From contig NZ_JAHFVL010000002.1 in assembly GCF_018599185.1 (NCBI RefSeq), positions 496,001 through 560,000 of the forward strand: a stretch of DNA of 64,000 bases, given 5' to 3'. Source of the stretch: Rhodanobacter sp. LX-99 (GTDB lineage: Bacteria; Pseudomonadota; Gammaproteobacteria; Xanthomonadales; Rhodanobacteraceae). The position numbers and the translations under genes are program-made. Positions within the stretch are counted from its first letter, which is position 1. Every line of letters starts with the position of its first letter. The notes below the pieces were generated by a model. The model was not told where the DNA came from and searched no databases. It saw only the letters and a program-made list of their open reading frames with translations. Shown here in pieces: positions 20,007 to 26,775 of this stretch.

Positions 20007-20279
20007 TTAGCTCGGCTTCCACTCGTGACAATCGTGGAGGCCATCGCGAACTTCCGCCAGAAAGGTGCAGCCGACCGCGGTGAGCCCAAGGTATATCCGA
20101 TGACCTTCGAGCTCGGCCGCGGTTACAGAGTGCACTGCTTCGCGGTCGTCCAACGCCCTCAGGAAGCCCTGAATCACAAACCGGCCGGCGACGTCGATCG
20201 CGATCGCTTCGTGGCAGCCGTGTTCAATCTGGAACAGCAGGTCGACATCTTCCTGCGGAAGCGAGGTGGGAAATTCCAT
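20007..20279 (-). CDS. small hypothetical protein, possible winged-helix
   Basis: 90-aa soluble protein. The C-terminal part (SVTAAELEGHRIYLGLTAVGCTFLAEVRDGLHD) has the look of a small winged-helix ending, with an LTAxGxxFL pattern, but this is only a resemblance. The start at 20279 has AGGATG about 9 nt upstream; alternatives lie at 20291 and 20342. A 103-aa reading on the opposite strand (20025-20336) covers the same DNA but looks less protein-like. Confidence 0.45.
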   Translation of the reverse strand: MEFPTSLPQEDVDLLFQIEHGCHEAIAIDVAGRFVIQGFLRALDDREAVHSVTAAELEGHRIYLGLTAVGCTFLAEVRDGLHDCHEWKPS

Positions 20280-20753
20280 GCATGCGCCCATCCTATTCAG
20301 TGCCCCATGGTCCGCGCGATCCTCAATGGCTGTTAGGCACAACCATGGAGTTCGTAGACCATGACTGACAACTCGGCATCAATTTGTCACTGGAAACTCG
20401 ACCTATGGTCGTTCGCCGAACTATTTACGTGCCGCAAGCTCGACAACCTGCGCTTGCTTGAATCCGAGGGAAACATGGATGCAGATGCAGGAACCAAGAA
20501 CCTAAAGATAGACGTTCGTATCACGGCCACTTTCCATCCCATCTGAACTGAACAGTGGTGGCTCCAGTTTCGCGCTCGTGGTGAATTTCGCCGCTAATGT
20601 CGTCCCGATTGTAGTCAACAGTCACATGCTCTCCCAAGCGAAAAGGGACGTGGCTAATTAAGTTTCTTCCTGGATGCTTGCTCAGTCTTGACTCGCCTCC
20701 ATGGCAGTAGCAGACTCGATCACAAGGAGCCTAGAAACTCCCCAGGTAGCGGT
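20280..20753. other. long intergenic region
   Basis: No convincing gene. A 61-codon reading at 20361-20546 on the plus strand lacks a ribosome binding site and family features. The GC content is lower than in the surrounding chromosome. Confidence 0.4.
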
Positions 20754-20784
20754 ACCCACCTCCGACAAACCGGTGGGTTTTTTG
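20754..20784 (+). terminator. terminator-like hairpin within the XAC0095-A leader
   Basis: ACCCACC (20754-20760) pairs with GGTGGGT (20772-20778), followed by a run of six T. It lies 170 nt upstream of the gene at 20951, so it could terminate an upstream transcript or act as an attenuator of that gene. Confidence 0.75.
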
Positions 20785-20839
20785 TGCCCGCATCAGCAGG
20801 CACAACCGACGTGACACCTGCGTCGGGAGGGCGGCTAAT

Positions 20840-20950
20840 ACAACACCCGCAAGGGGAATACGCCCGCCGGCTACCTGCGGTTTCTAGCCTCCCGACTTCC
20901 CGTCCGTCGTCATGCCGTGGACGGGCACTTCATGGAATAAGGAGGCGACC
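20840..20950 (+). promoter_or_regulatory. conserved leader upstream of XAC0095-like gene A
   Basis: This 5-prime region is repeated with high identity before the paralogue at 22259 (22160-22258). Both copies contain AATACGCCCG, GCGGTTTCTA, CCTCCCGA and a hairpin CCCGTCC...GGACGGG ending just before the AAGGAGGCGACC / TAGGAGGCGAGC ribosome binding site. Conservation of non-coding sequence next to the start suggests a regulatory RNA structure controlling translation. Confidence 0.6.
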
Positions 20951-21640
20951 ATGTCGACGTTCGATTCGGATGATCTGCAAACGACGGGCTATTTCCTGCC
21001 GGAGGACAGCCAGTTACGGCTGAAGAAGCTGCGCGAGTACGTGGAGTTCCTCTCGCATCTGGCGCAACCGCGAAGGCCGGACGAGGAGCGGGAAGGGGTT
21101 CCCGAGATTCGCCCGGGCGAAGTGGCGATCTGTCTGGAACTGCTGGAGGAGCAGATCGCTCAGGTGTTGGCTGAACTCTCCTGGCCGGCTGAACGTGGCG
21201 AAAGAGGGGCAGCACTCAAGGCCGATGCGGAAGCGGAGGTGGAGGCGGAGGTGGAGGCTGACACGGAAGTCGCGGAACCGGACGCCGCCACGTCGGTAAT
21301 GGACGAGGCCGGCAACCGCTTCCTCTTCGGCGTTACCCTGGATCAGGTCGACGAGAGCAACCTGCTGCTGAGCAGTCTCCGGGCCCTTGGCAATGTGGTG
21401 ACTTGCAGCGATCACGCCGAATTATCCGACGTCACGCTATCGATCATGGGGGATGCCATCGTCCGCGACGTGGAGAAGCTGCGCGACATCATCAGCGACG
21501 TGAATGCGCAGAGACTGGGGCCACCGCACGGTACGAAGCCCGGTGTCCGCGAGGAGTGGGCCACTTACCTCGCGCTCCCCGCGCGTTCGCCCTCGGGCGG
21601 CGCGTCGTACATCGTGCGGCAGCACCCGACCTATCAGTAG
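20951..21640 (+). CDS. XAC0095-like domain protein, copy A
   Basis: 229-aa protein. The N-terminal about 80 residues contain GYFLPEDSQLRLKKLREYVEFLSHLAQPR and RPGEVAICLELLEEQIAQVL, which I associate with the Xanthomonas XAC0095-like family of unknown function. An acidic linker follows (AEAEVEAEVEADTEVAEPD, about residues 95-115). Then comes a second domain GVTLDQVDESNLLLSSLRALGNVVTCSDHAELSDVTLSIMGDAI and a tail ending VRQHPTYQ. The GNVVTCSDHAE segment suggests a bundle resembling DUF3077/DUF6124 C-termini. The start is decided by AAGGAGG. Confidence 0.75.
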   Translation: MSTFDSDDLQTTGYFLPEDSQLRLKKLREYVEFLSHLAQPRRPDEEREGVPEIRPGEVAICLELLEEQIAQVLAELSWPAERGERGAALKADAEAEVEAEVEADTEVAEPDAATSVMDEAGNRFLFGVTLDQVDESNLLLSSLRALGNVVTCSDHAELSDVTLSIMGDAIVRDVEKLRDIISDVNAQRLGPPHGTKPGVREEWATYLALPARSPSGGASYIVRQHPTYQ

Positions 21641-21682
21641 CCGGGAGTCCTGGCGATCGCCCGCCAGCCCAAAAACGAGGCC

Positions 21683-21715
21683 AGGTTCACTTCCTGAGAC
21701 ATGGCAAGTGAACCT
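21683..21715. terminator. hairpin between convergent genes, also a shared 20-bp element
   Basis: Perfect 10-bp stem AGGTTCACTT (21683-21692) / AAGTGAACCT (21706-21715). There is no T-run, so it would be a weak or bidirectional terminator. The right arm plus flank (AAGTGAACCTGAGTTGGCCC) is repeated in inverse orientation at 16905-16924. Confidence 0.6.
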
Positions 21716-21772
21716 GAGTTGGCCCGGATTTGACGGACGCCTTTGAACGGCGAAATGGTGACACCTTTCTCC

Positions 21773-22003
21773 CTACTTCTTGAGCCCAGACACCGGCTCC
21801 AACAGGTGAGCGGGACTGACCTTCAGGGCCTTTGCAAGCTTATAAATGTTCAGTAGCGCAATGTTGCGCTGACCGCGCTCGACGCCACCGAGATAGCTGC
21901 GGGCGAGCCCGCTTTCGAGTGCAAGACTCTCTTGGGAGAAACCCTTTGCCTTGCGGACTTCAGCCAGGCGCTGGCCGAAGATTGTTCTGGGATCTGTGGC
22001 CAT
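21773..22003 (-). CDS. XRE-family helix-turn-helix regulator
   Basis: 76-aa single-domain lambda-repressor-like protein: RLAEVRKAKGFSQESLALESGLARSYLGGVERGQRNIALLNIYKLAKALKV, the complete five-helix HTH_3 fold with recognition helix around RSYLGGVERG. It has no effector domain, so it most likely controls its own promoter and perhaps neighbours. A strong promoter overlapped by an inverted repeat lies 60-90 nt upstream. It sits between the two XAC0095-like genes. No HipA or RelE-type toxin is adjacent, although a relE remnant lies at 23653. Confidence 0.9.
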   Translation of the reverse strand: MATDPRTIFGQRLAEVRKAKGFSQESLALESGLARSYLGGVERGQRNIALLNIYKLAKALKVSPAHLLEPVSGLKK

Positions 22004-22063
22004 CTTGGGCTGTCCTCTTTCGTTGTAGGCGAGCCTAGGGAGGGAGGCTCTATGAGGCCACGT

Positions 22064-22092
22064 CTTATAGGATCACGCTCTATAAGTGACAA
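22064..22092 (-). promoter_or_regulatory. sigma-70 promoter with overlapping inverted-repeat operator for the XRE gene
   Basis: Reading the minus strand, TTGTCA (22092-22087) is followed after 17 nt by TATAAG (22069-22064). The inverted repeat CTTATA-N11-TATAAG overlaps the spacer and the -10 box. This is the arrangement expected for autorepression by the single-domain XRE protein encoded 60 nt downstream. Confidence 0.75.
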
Positions 22093-22159
22093 ATTTGATG
22101 AGACGTATTAGGATCGAGTCTGGGTGGTTGCTGCGGGCGCGGACCGATGCGAAACCTGC

Positions 22160-22258
22160 ATCGAAATACGCCCGTCGGCTATGAGCGGTTTCTAACCTCC
22201 CGATTTCCCGTCCGGCGTCATGCCATAGACGGGCACTTCATGGAACTAGGAGGCGAGC
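22160..22258 (+). promoter_or_regulatory. conserved leader upstream of XAC0095-like gene B
   Basis: Second copy of the leader described at 20840. The hairpin here is CCCGTC...GACGGG and the ribosome binding site is TAGGAGG. An in-frame TGA (within CGGCTATGAGCGG) breaks the peptide reading that is open in copy A. Conservation is therefore at the nucleic-acid level. Confidence 0.6.
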
Positions 22259-22960
22259 ATGTCGACGATCGATGCGGATGATCTGGAAGCGACCGGCTAT
22301 TTCCTGCCGGAGGACACTTGGTTGCGGCTGAAGAAGCTGCGTGAGCATGTGGAGTTCCTGGCCAACCTGGCGCGGCCGCGCATAGGAGACGAGGCCAAGG
22401 AGTGGTATGCGGAGATTCGCCCAGGCGAGGTGGCGATCTGCCTGGAACTGCTGGAGGAGCAGATCGCTCAGGTGCTGGACGAACTCTCCTGGCCGGCCGA
22501 GCGTGGCGAAAGGGCGATGGCACCCAAGGCCGATGCGGGGACGGAAGCGGACGAGGACGCTTTGGCCATGGAAGCCATGGAACCGGACGTTGCCGAGCCG
22601 GACGTCGCCGGGCCGGTGGGGGATGAGCCCGGTAACCGCCTCCTCGTCGGCGTCAGCCTGAATCAGATCGACGAGATCGACCTGCTGCTGGGCAGCCTGC
22701 GGGCGCATGGCAATGTGGTGACTTGCAGTGATCATGCCGAGTTGAGCGACTTCACGCTGTCGATCATGGGGGATGCCATCACCCGCGATGCGGAGAAGCT
22801 GCGCGACATCATGGACGACGTGAATGGGCAGAAGCTGGAGCCACCGCACGGTACGAAACCCGGCGTGCGCGACGAGCGGGCCAGCTACCTCGCGCTCCCC
22901 GCGCGTTCGCCCTCGGGCGGCGCGCCCTACGTCGTGCGGCAGCACCCGACCTGCCAGTAG
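22259..22960 (+). CDS. XAC0095-like domain protein, copy B
   Basis: 233-aa paralogue of the gene at 20951, with roughly 70 percent identity. N-terminal GYFLPEDTWLRLKKLREHVEFL and RPGEVAICLELLEEQIAQVLDEL are conserved. The acidic linker is different (DEDALAMEAMEPDVAEPDVA, probably an expanded repeat of EPDVA). The C-terminal domain GVSLNQIDEIDLLLGSLRAHGNVVTCSDHAELSDFTLSIMGDAI is retained. A third, unlinked function is not evident. The XRE gene separates the two copies. Confidence 0.75.
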   Translation: MSTIDADDLEATGYFLPEDTWLRLKKLREHVEFLANLARPRIGDEAKEWYAEIRPGEVAICLELLEEQIAQVLDELSWPAERGERAMAPKADAGTEADEDALAMEAMEPDVAEPDVAGPVGDEPGNRLLVGVSLNQIDEIDLLLGSLRAHGNVVTCSDHAELSDFTLSIMGDAITRDAEKLRDIMDDVNGQKLEPPHGTKPGVRDERASYLALPARSPSGGAPYVVRQHPTCQ

Positions 22961-23038
22961 CCGGGAGTCATGGCGATCGGCTGTCGATTTCCGTCCACGC
23001 CGTTCGTCGTCCTGGCACAACCCCAAGAGGAATCCGCC

Positions 23039-23446
23039 GTGTCCCGCATGATCTTCGTCAACCTCCCTGTGTCCAACCTACCGGCCTCGATGGCTTTTTA
23101 CGAAGCGCTGGGCTTTGCCAACAACCCGCAATTCACCGACGAAACCGCCGCCTGCATGGTGTGGAGCGAGGCGATCTACGTGATGCTGCTTACGCACGGC
23201 AAGTGGCGCACGTTCACCGACCGCCCGATTCCGTCGCCGACCTCGAGCGAGGTCTCGCTCGCGCTCGCACTGGACAGCCGCGAGGCCGTCGATGCCATGA
23301 TCGCGGCGGCTGCGGCCAGCGGCGGCACCGCGGACGTCAATCCCGTGCAGGAACTGGGCTTCATGTATGCGCGCGACCTTGCCGACCCGGATGGACACGT
23401 CTGGGGGCCGTTCTGGATGGACATGGCGGCCATGCCCGCCGGTTAG
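23039..23446 (+). CDS. VOC family (glyoxalase-like) protein
   Basis: 135-aa vicinal-oxygen-chelate fold protein: MIFVNLPVSNLPASMAFYEALGF opens the first beta-alpha-beta module, and YARDLADPDGHVWGPFWMD closes the second, as in lactoylglutathione-lyase-like enzymes of the small dimeric type. The reaction cannot be specified. The GTG at 23039 is chosen for its AGAGG site (8-nt spacer) and the alignment of MSRMIFVNLPV with family starts. Confidence 0.82.
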   Translation: MSRMIFVNLPVSNLPASMAFYEALGFANNPQFTDETAACMVWSEAIYVMLLTHGKWRTFTDRPIPSPTSSEVSLALALDSREAVDAMIAAAAASGGTADVNPVQELGFMYARDLADPDGHVWGPFWMDMAAMPAG

Positions 23447-23528
23447 CTCCTCGTCGCACGACGTTGCCGCGGGTCACGGTCGCGGCATCGTGCCCATCAA
23501 GCAGGAACGCGACGATGCACCGGAAACC

Positions 23529-23568
23529 GGGACGGAGGAAGTCGAGCCGAGTTGGCTGCCTCCGTCCC
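23529..23568. repeat. dispersed palindromic element, member 2
   Basis: Perfect 10-bp arms GGGACGGAGG (23529-23538) / CCTCCGTCCC (23559-23568) around AAGTCGAGCCGAGTTGGCTG. It has the same core as the elements at 19922 and 24910. It lies 80 nt after the VOC gene and could act as its terminator. Confidence 0.65.
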
Positions 23569-23652
23569 TTCGCTTTCCATCCCTGCGAAGGAACCAGCCT
23601 GTCGCAAGGTGGAAAGTTGCTGCTGGTCAGCTCTTCGGCGCTGGCCTGACGC

Positions 23653-23760
23653 GTTTCGGCGAGCAAGCTGCGCGCGTCAGGTTTCCGCCTGGTCTACCAG
23701 GTGCATGACAAGGTTCTCGCGGTCACCGTGATCGCGGTGGGCAAGCGTGAGAAGGGGTTG
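23653..23760 (+). pseudogene. 3-prime remnant of a RelE/ParE-type toxin gene
   Basis: The frame reads SKLRASGFRLVYQVHDKVLAVTVIAVGKRE, the characteristic C-terminal half of RelE toxins (KLRASGYRLVYQV...VIAVGKRE). A TGA stop at 23647-23649 lies directly upstream in frame, and no N-terminal half or antitoxin is present. Downstream, the frame runs on into unrelated sequence. This is a dead fragment left by deletion or recombination. Confidence 0.75.
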
Positions 23761-23780
23761 ATCTACTTCGCCGAGTGGGG

Positions 23781-23850
23781 GCGGATCTGGTCGCGTTCGA
23801 CCAGATCGCACGTTCCTGATGCGCCTGATCCAACCGACTGGAACCGGGCC
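23781..23850 (+). pseudogene. fragment of a paralogue of the 18538 gene
   Basis: GCGGATCTGGTCGCGTTCGA and the eight bases after it (23781-23808) are identical to 18772-18799. Similarity continues with small deletions to about 23840 (TTCCTGATGCGCCTGATCC versus TTCCTGCTGCGCCTGACCC). The reading frame is destroyed. It abuts the relE remnant. Confidence 0.75.
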
Positions 23851-23855
23851 AGTAC

Positions 23856-24362
23856 CTACATGAGCACGCATCCACATCGGGCCTTGGCGCCCTTTTTTGC
23901 CTTGGCAGTCGTCCAGCCGAACTTGTCGCCCAATGCATTGCATTGATCGTTCACTTCCTCGGGAGTCGAGAAGTACATCTGGAAGTTGGCAATATCGAGT
24001 GTGACCGGTCCAGGCGTATCCGTGCCTCCATATCGGAGCCGGTCGATACCGTAGCCGAGCCTGATGGCCGGTGACATGAAGAGCTTGACGTCCCCGGAAT
24101 GGCGAAAATTGGTCGCGACGAGAATGTTGCTCTGTCGGCAACCGGCAAGAAACTTCTTTATCTTCGTGACCGTGGCTTCATCGCTGCCGCCGCCCATGCT
24201 CTCCGGGTAGTACTGTCTTCCCGTGAGGTGCGCAAAGAGGGTTTCATCCGCGTTCTGGGCGGCGATCGCGAGGCAGTCGCCGACACCTCGGGTCCATATG
24301 TAACGCTCGCTGGTGCTGTTCGATACGATCTGGTATTCGCCCATCTCCACTTCGATGCTCAT
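23856..24362 (-). CDS. putative CheD/CNF1-like deamidase with C-terminal CaaX-type tail
   Basis: 168-aa soluble protein of no named family. Residues 20-49 read YIWTRGVGDCLAIAAQN...TLFAHLTG. The Thr24-Cys30 spacing and His45 match the Thr-Cys-His active-site pattern of CheD-type glutamine deamidases. The C-terminus is polybasic (AKAKKGAKAR) followed by CGCVLM, so the last four residues CVLM form a eukaryotic CaaX box with an extra upstream cysteine, as in Ras proteins. ATG 24362 follows AAGGAGG. There is no signal peptide. Function as a host-directed effector is inferred; the active-site match is by eye. Confidence 0.7.
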   Translation of the reverse strand: MSIEVEMGEYQIVSNSTSERYIWTRGVGDCLAIAAQNADETLFAHLTGRQYYPESMGGGSDEATVTKIKKFLAGCRQSNILVATNFRHSGDVKLFMSPAIRLGYGIDRLRYGGTDTPGPVTLDIANFQMYFSTPEEVNDQCNALGDKFGWTTAKAKKGAKARCGCVLM

Positions 24363-24594
24363 GCGGGTCGTCCTCCTTTGTGACGTCCAATCAAGCGGCA
24401 GGTTCGGCTTTCTTTGCCAAGAATACGCCTTGAACGAAACCCGGGGCAGAGTCACTTCCGCACGCAAGAATTTGCTGGAGCGGGGCGCTTCGGCCGGCGT
24501 ATCCGAAGAATTTCCCGGCCTGCCGGGTGTTGCCAGCCGGGTTCTGGCAGGCCTGTTGCTTGCTGACCTGGGTTGAGTTGCCTCGGGTCGCTGC

Positions 24595-24885
24595 ATGCTT
24601 AGGTTCGTACCACTGATTCTCTTGCTTGGCGCCATTCCCAACCTGTCGCTGGCGCAGAAGCATGAGCCTTCAACGTCACATACTGCCCCCGCCGGGGTGG
24701 TGACGCTTGTGGAGAAGGGCAGCTACACGAACCGTGAGGGGTTTGAAGTTCATCGCCCAGCGCATACGGCCACCGGGACGATTCCGTCGGGTGCAACTGC
24801 ACAATGTCGAGACGGATCATTCAGCTTCAGCATGAGCCATCGCGGTACCTGCTCTCATCATGGAGGCGTTGTTCGATGGCTATGA
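24595..24885 (+). CDS. DUF3761 domain secreted protein, copy B
   Basis: 96-aa near-identical copy of the gene at 19601, with the same signal peptide and the core CRDGSFSFSMSHRGTCSHHGGVVRWL. Substitutions are scattered and mostly conservative, with many silent, so both copies appear to be under selection for function. About 60 nt of upstream sequence and the palindromic element after the stop are also shared, which points to duplication of a gene-plus-terminator cassette. Confidence 0.85.
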   Translation: MLRFVPLILLLGAIPNLSLAQKHEPSTSHTAPAGVVTLVEKGSYTNREGFEVHRPAHTATGTIPSGATAQCRDGSFSFSMSHRGTCSHHGGVVRWL

Positions 24886-24909
24886 GCGCGAGGCAATCCG
24901 AGACTGGGC

Positions 24910-24938
24910 CGGAGGAAGTTGAGCCGGGTTAACTTCCT
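24910..24938. repeat. dispersed palindromic element, member 3
   Basis: Arms GGAGGAAGTT and AACTTCCTCC form a perfect 10-bp stem around GAGCCGGGTT. It has the same core as the elements at 19922 and 23529. It follows DUF3761 copy B by about 25 nt. Confidence 0.7.
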
Positions 24939-25024
24939 CCGTCTCCTTTGCTGGTCGGTGCCAGATAGGGCAGCCATGCCGAGCATAGAGGGTGGCAGAT
25001 AATCCGAGCCCGTTTCCGGCAGCT

Positions 25025-25651
25025 CTAGAAGTGTCTGGCGTGGCCTGGATACATGAATTCCGGAACCAGCAACCTGCTCCTGCAGAACGTGCAGTGGATG
25101 TCGGTGTAGTCCATGGCGGCCAACGCAGCCACCACTTCTTCAAGTGTCACGTAGCCTGTGAATCGGCGATTGCGCACGGTCACGATATCCCTTGCAGGAT
25201 TTGACCTGTTCAATAGACCGAGGATGTCGTTCGAGACTACGGTGTTTCTTTCGCCGACAAAATTGCTGACGGCGCCCCTCCAGGAGGTGTCTTCGGAGGG
25301 GTTGATCTTTGCCAGGCCGTAATTGGTGCAGTTGGTACCAGACACGTACGTCTTGGATGACACGACTTCGTTGCGCAGGACCTGTTTCACGACGTTGGCC
25401 CAACTTAGCTGAGTGCCGTCGTCATACCTCGCTATCGTGGTTCCTGACACGACTGCTTTTCCGCCCGGCGTGTAGAAATGGATGCTGATCTGGTGGCCTG
25501 CGTTGTTGGTCGGAATGGGAAATTGGTTTCTCTGGTGCGGGGATTTGAACCCGTGCGAATCGATGACGACATGGTCGCCGCTCTTTGCGCCGTTGTTCTT
25601 CGTGTAAAGATAAAGTTGATCGTTGAGAATCGACGTTCTTCCGGCAGGCAT
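25025..25651 (-). CDS. Stv-like putative adhesin/effector-domain protein
   Basis: 208-aa protein without signal peptide. DHVVIDSHGFKS followed by FPIP...HQISIHFYTPGGKAV resembles the Stv putative adhesin domain (a histidine-glycine motif and an FY strand). The C-terminal segment has two further cysteines (IHCTFCRSRLL). A separate SGTNCTNYGLAKI motif could be a catalytic cysteine region. ATG 25651 has GAGGAG with a 6-nt spacer. The domain occurs in plant-pathogen and other proteobacterial secreted proteins. Function is unproven and the assignment is by pattern only. Confidence 0.5.
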   Translation of the reverse strand: MPAGRTSILNDQLYLYTKNNGAKSGDHVVIDSHGFKSPHQRNQFPIPTNNAGHQISIHFYTPGGKAVVSGTTIARYDDGTQLSWANVVKQVLRNEVVSSKTYVSGTNCTNYGLAKINPSEDTSWRGAVSNFVGERNTVVSNDILGLLNRSNPARDIVTVRNRRFTGYVTLEEVVAALAAMDYTDIHCTFCRSRLLVPEFMYPGHARHF

Positions 25652-25732
25652 TGGAAGCTCCTCGGCAGACTGTGATGTGTCGAATCGGGGAAGGAAAAGG
25701 CGTCAAACAATTTGATGCTCGAACCAAAACCT

Positions 25733-25795
25733 GGACGGAGTCAAGCGAGAGGCCGGAGTGCAACGAATCCGGAAATCAAGTCGAAACGAAATAGG
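25733..25795. repeat. dispersed palindromic element, partial member
   Basis: GACGGAGTCAAGCGAGAGGC and the following CGGAGTGCAACGAATCC align with 19922-19980 (ACGGAGGAAGTTAAGCAAGAGGCCGG...ACAAATCC). The second arm is lost. Confidence 0.5.
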
Positions 25796-25870
25796 CGTCG
25801 GGGGCAATTTTCGGAAGGCCGGCTGAATGTTCGAATGGTTCCTGGCACGATTTTTCGGAACGCATTCTGG

Positions 25871-26524
25871 TCAACCGGCCGGCGACTTGCCGGTGAACAC
25901 CGCCAGCTGCGCGGCAAACGCACGCTTGTACGCCGGCCGCGCTTCGCCGCGGGCGACGTAGGCGGCGAGGCTCGGATACTCGTCCAGCAGGCCCGAGGGC
26001 TTCAGCCGCTGCAGCGTGTGCACCATCATGAGGTCGCCTGCGCTGAATGCGCCGTCGAGCCAGTCGGCGTCGCCAAGGCGGACGGAGAGATCGCCCAGTC
26101 GGGCGCGGATGCGATCCTTGATGAGCAGCAGGCGTTCCGCGGTCCAGGGCTTGTCGCCTTCCGCGAACTTGGCGGTTTGCAGGTCGAGGATGGGCGGCTC
26201 CACGGTGTTGAGCGCGGCGAACATCCACATGATCGCGCGCGCCCGGGCGTTCGCGTCGCCCGGCAGCAGGCCCGCATGGCGCTGCGCGATATGCAACACG
26301 ATGGCGCCGGACTCGAACAGGACGAGCTCGCCTTCTTCATAGGTGGGAATCTGCCCGAACGGGTGCAGCGCGCGATGCGCGGGTTCCTTCATTGCCTTGA
26401 ATGAAACAAGGCGAACGTCGTAAGGCTGGCCTGCTTCTTCCAGCGCCCAGCGAACGCGCGTGTCGCGCGCGAGTCCCTGGCCGCGATCGGGCGAACTTTC
26501 AAAGGCGGTGATGGTGGGGGTCAT
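25871..26524 (-). CDS. glutathione S-transferase family protein
   Basis: 217-aa two-domain GST. The thioredoxin-like N-terminal domain carries HPFGQIPTYEEGELVLFESGAIVLHIA, including the cis-Pro (QIP) and the ESGAI glutathione-binding motif. The C-terminal helical domain ends in SAGDLMMVHTLQRLKPSGLLDEYPSLAAYVAR. It conjugates or reduces small electrophiles in the cytoplasm. ATG 26524 has CGGAG 7 nt upstream; the longer reading would translate a palindromic repeat and is rejected. Confidence 0.9.
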   Translation of the reverse strand: MTPTITAFESSPDRGQGLARDTRVRWALEEAGQPYDVRLVSFKAMKEPAHRALHPFGQIPTYEEGELVLFESGAIVLHIAQRHAGLLPGDANARARAIMWMFAALNTVEPPILDLQTAKFAEGDKPWTAERLLLIKDRIRARLGDLSVRLGDADWLDGAFSAGDLMMVHTLQRLKPSGLLDEYPSLAAYVARGEARPAYKRAFAAQLAVFTGKSPAG

Positions 26525-26590
26525 GGGAAGCTCCGGGCGTTTGCGTGACGTGGAAGGGGTGGCGCCTACAGGGGAGGCTGCGAACGAGCC

Positions 26591-26668
26591 GTCATTCCAG
26601 CGGAAGCTGGGGCCCGGCGCCTCGGCCACTCCTTCAAGGCACTGGATTCCAGCTTTCGCTGGAATGAC
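26591..26668. repeat. GTCATTCCAGC palindromic repeat
   Basis: 20-nt arms at 26591-26610 and 26649-26668 (GTCATTCCAGCGGAAGCTGG against CCAGCTTTCGCTGGAATGAC) with one mismatch. It lies upstream of the GST gene. Elements of this type are abundant intergenic repeats in many proteobacteria. Confidence 0.8.
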
Positions 26669-26775
26669 GGGCAACGGGCTTGTTCAGGCATTTCCAGGCG
26701 AAGCCGGTGCGGGAAGCGCCTTCGCCTGGGCGACGGTGCTGCCTACCCGGTTACCGCGCCTGATCGTCGCCAGCG

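Noticed and set aside
20025..20336. 103-aa reading on the plus strand over the 20007-20279 gene
   Set aside because: The opposite strand gives the more protein-like sequence and a better-placed start. The choice remains uncertain.
20361..20546. 61-aa reading on the plus strand
   Set aside because: No ribosome binding site, no family resemblance, short.
25530..25560. tRNA-like 3-prime end (GGGTTCAAATCCC on the minus strand with a nearby CCA)
   Set aside because: The T-stem is only three base pairs and the CCA is at the wrong distance. The sequence lies inside the Stv-like coding region, so it is chance similarity and not an attachment site.
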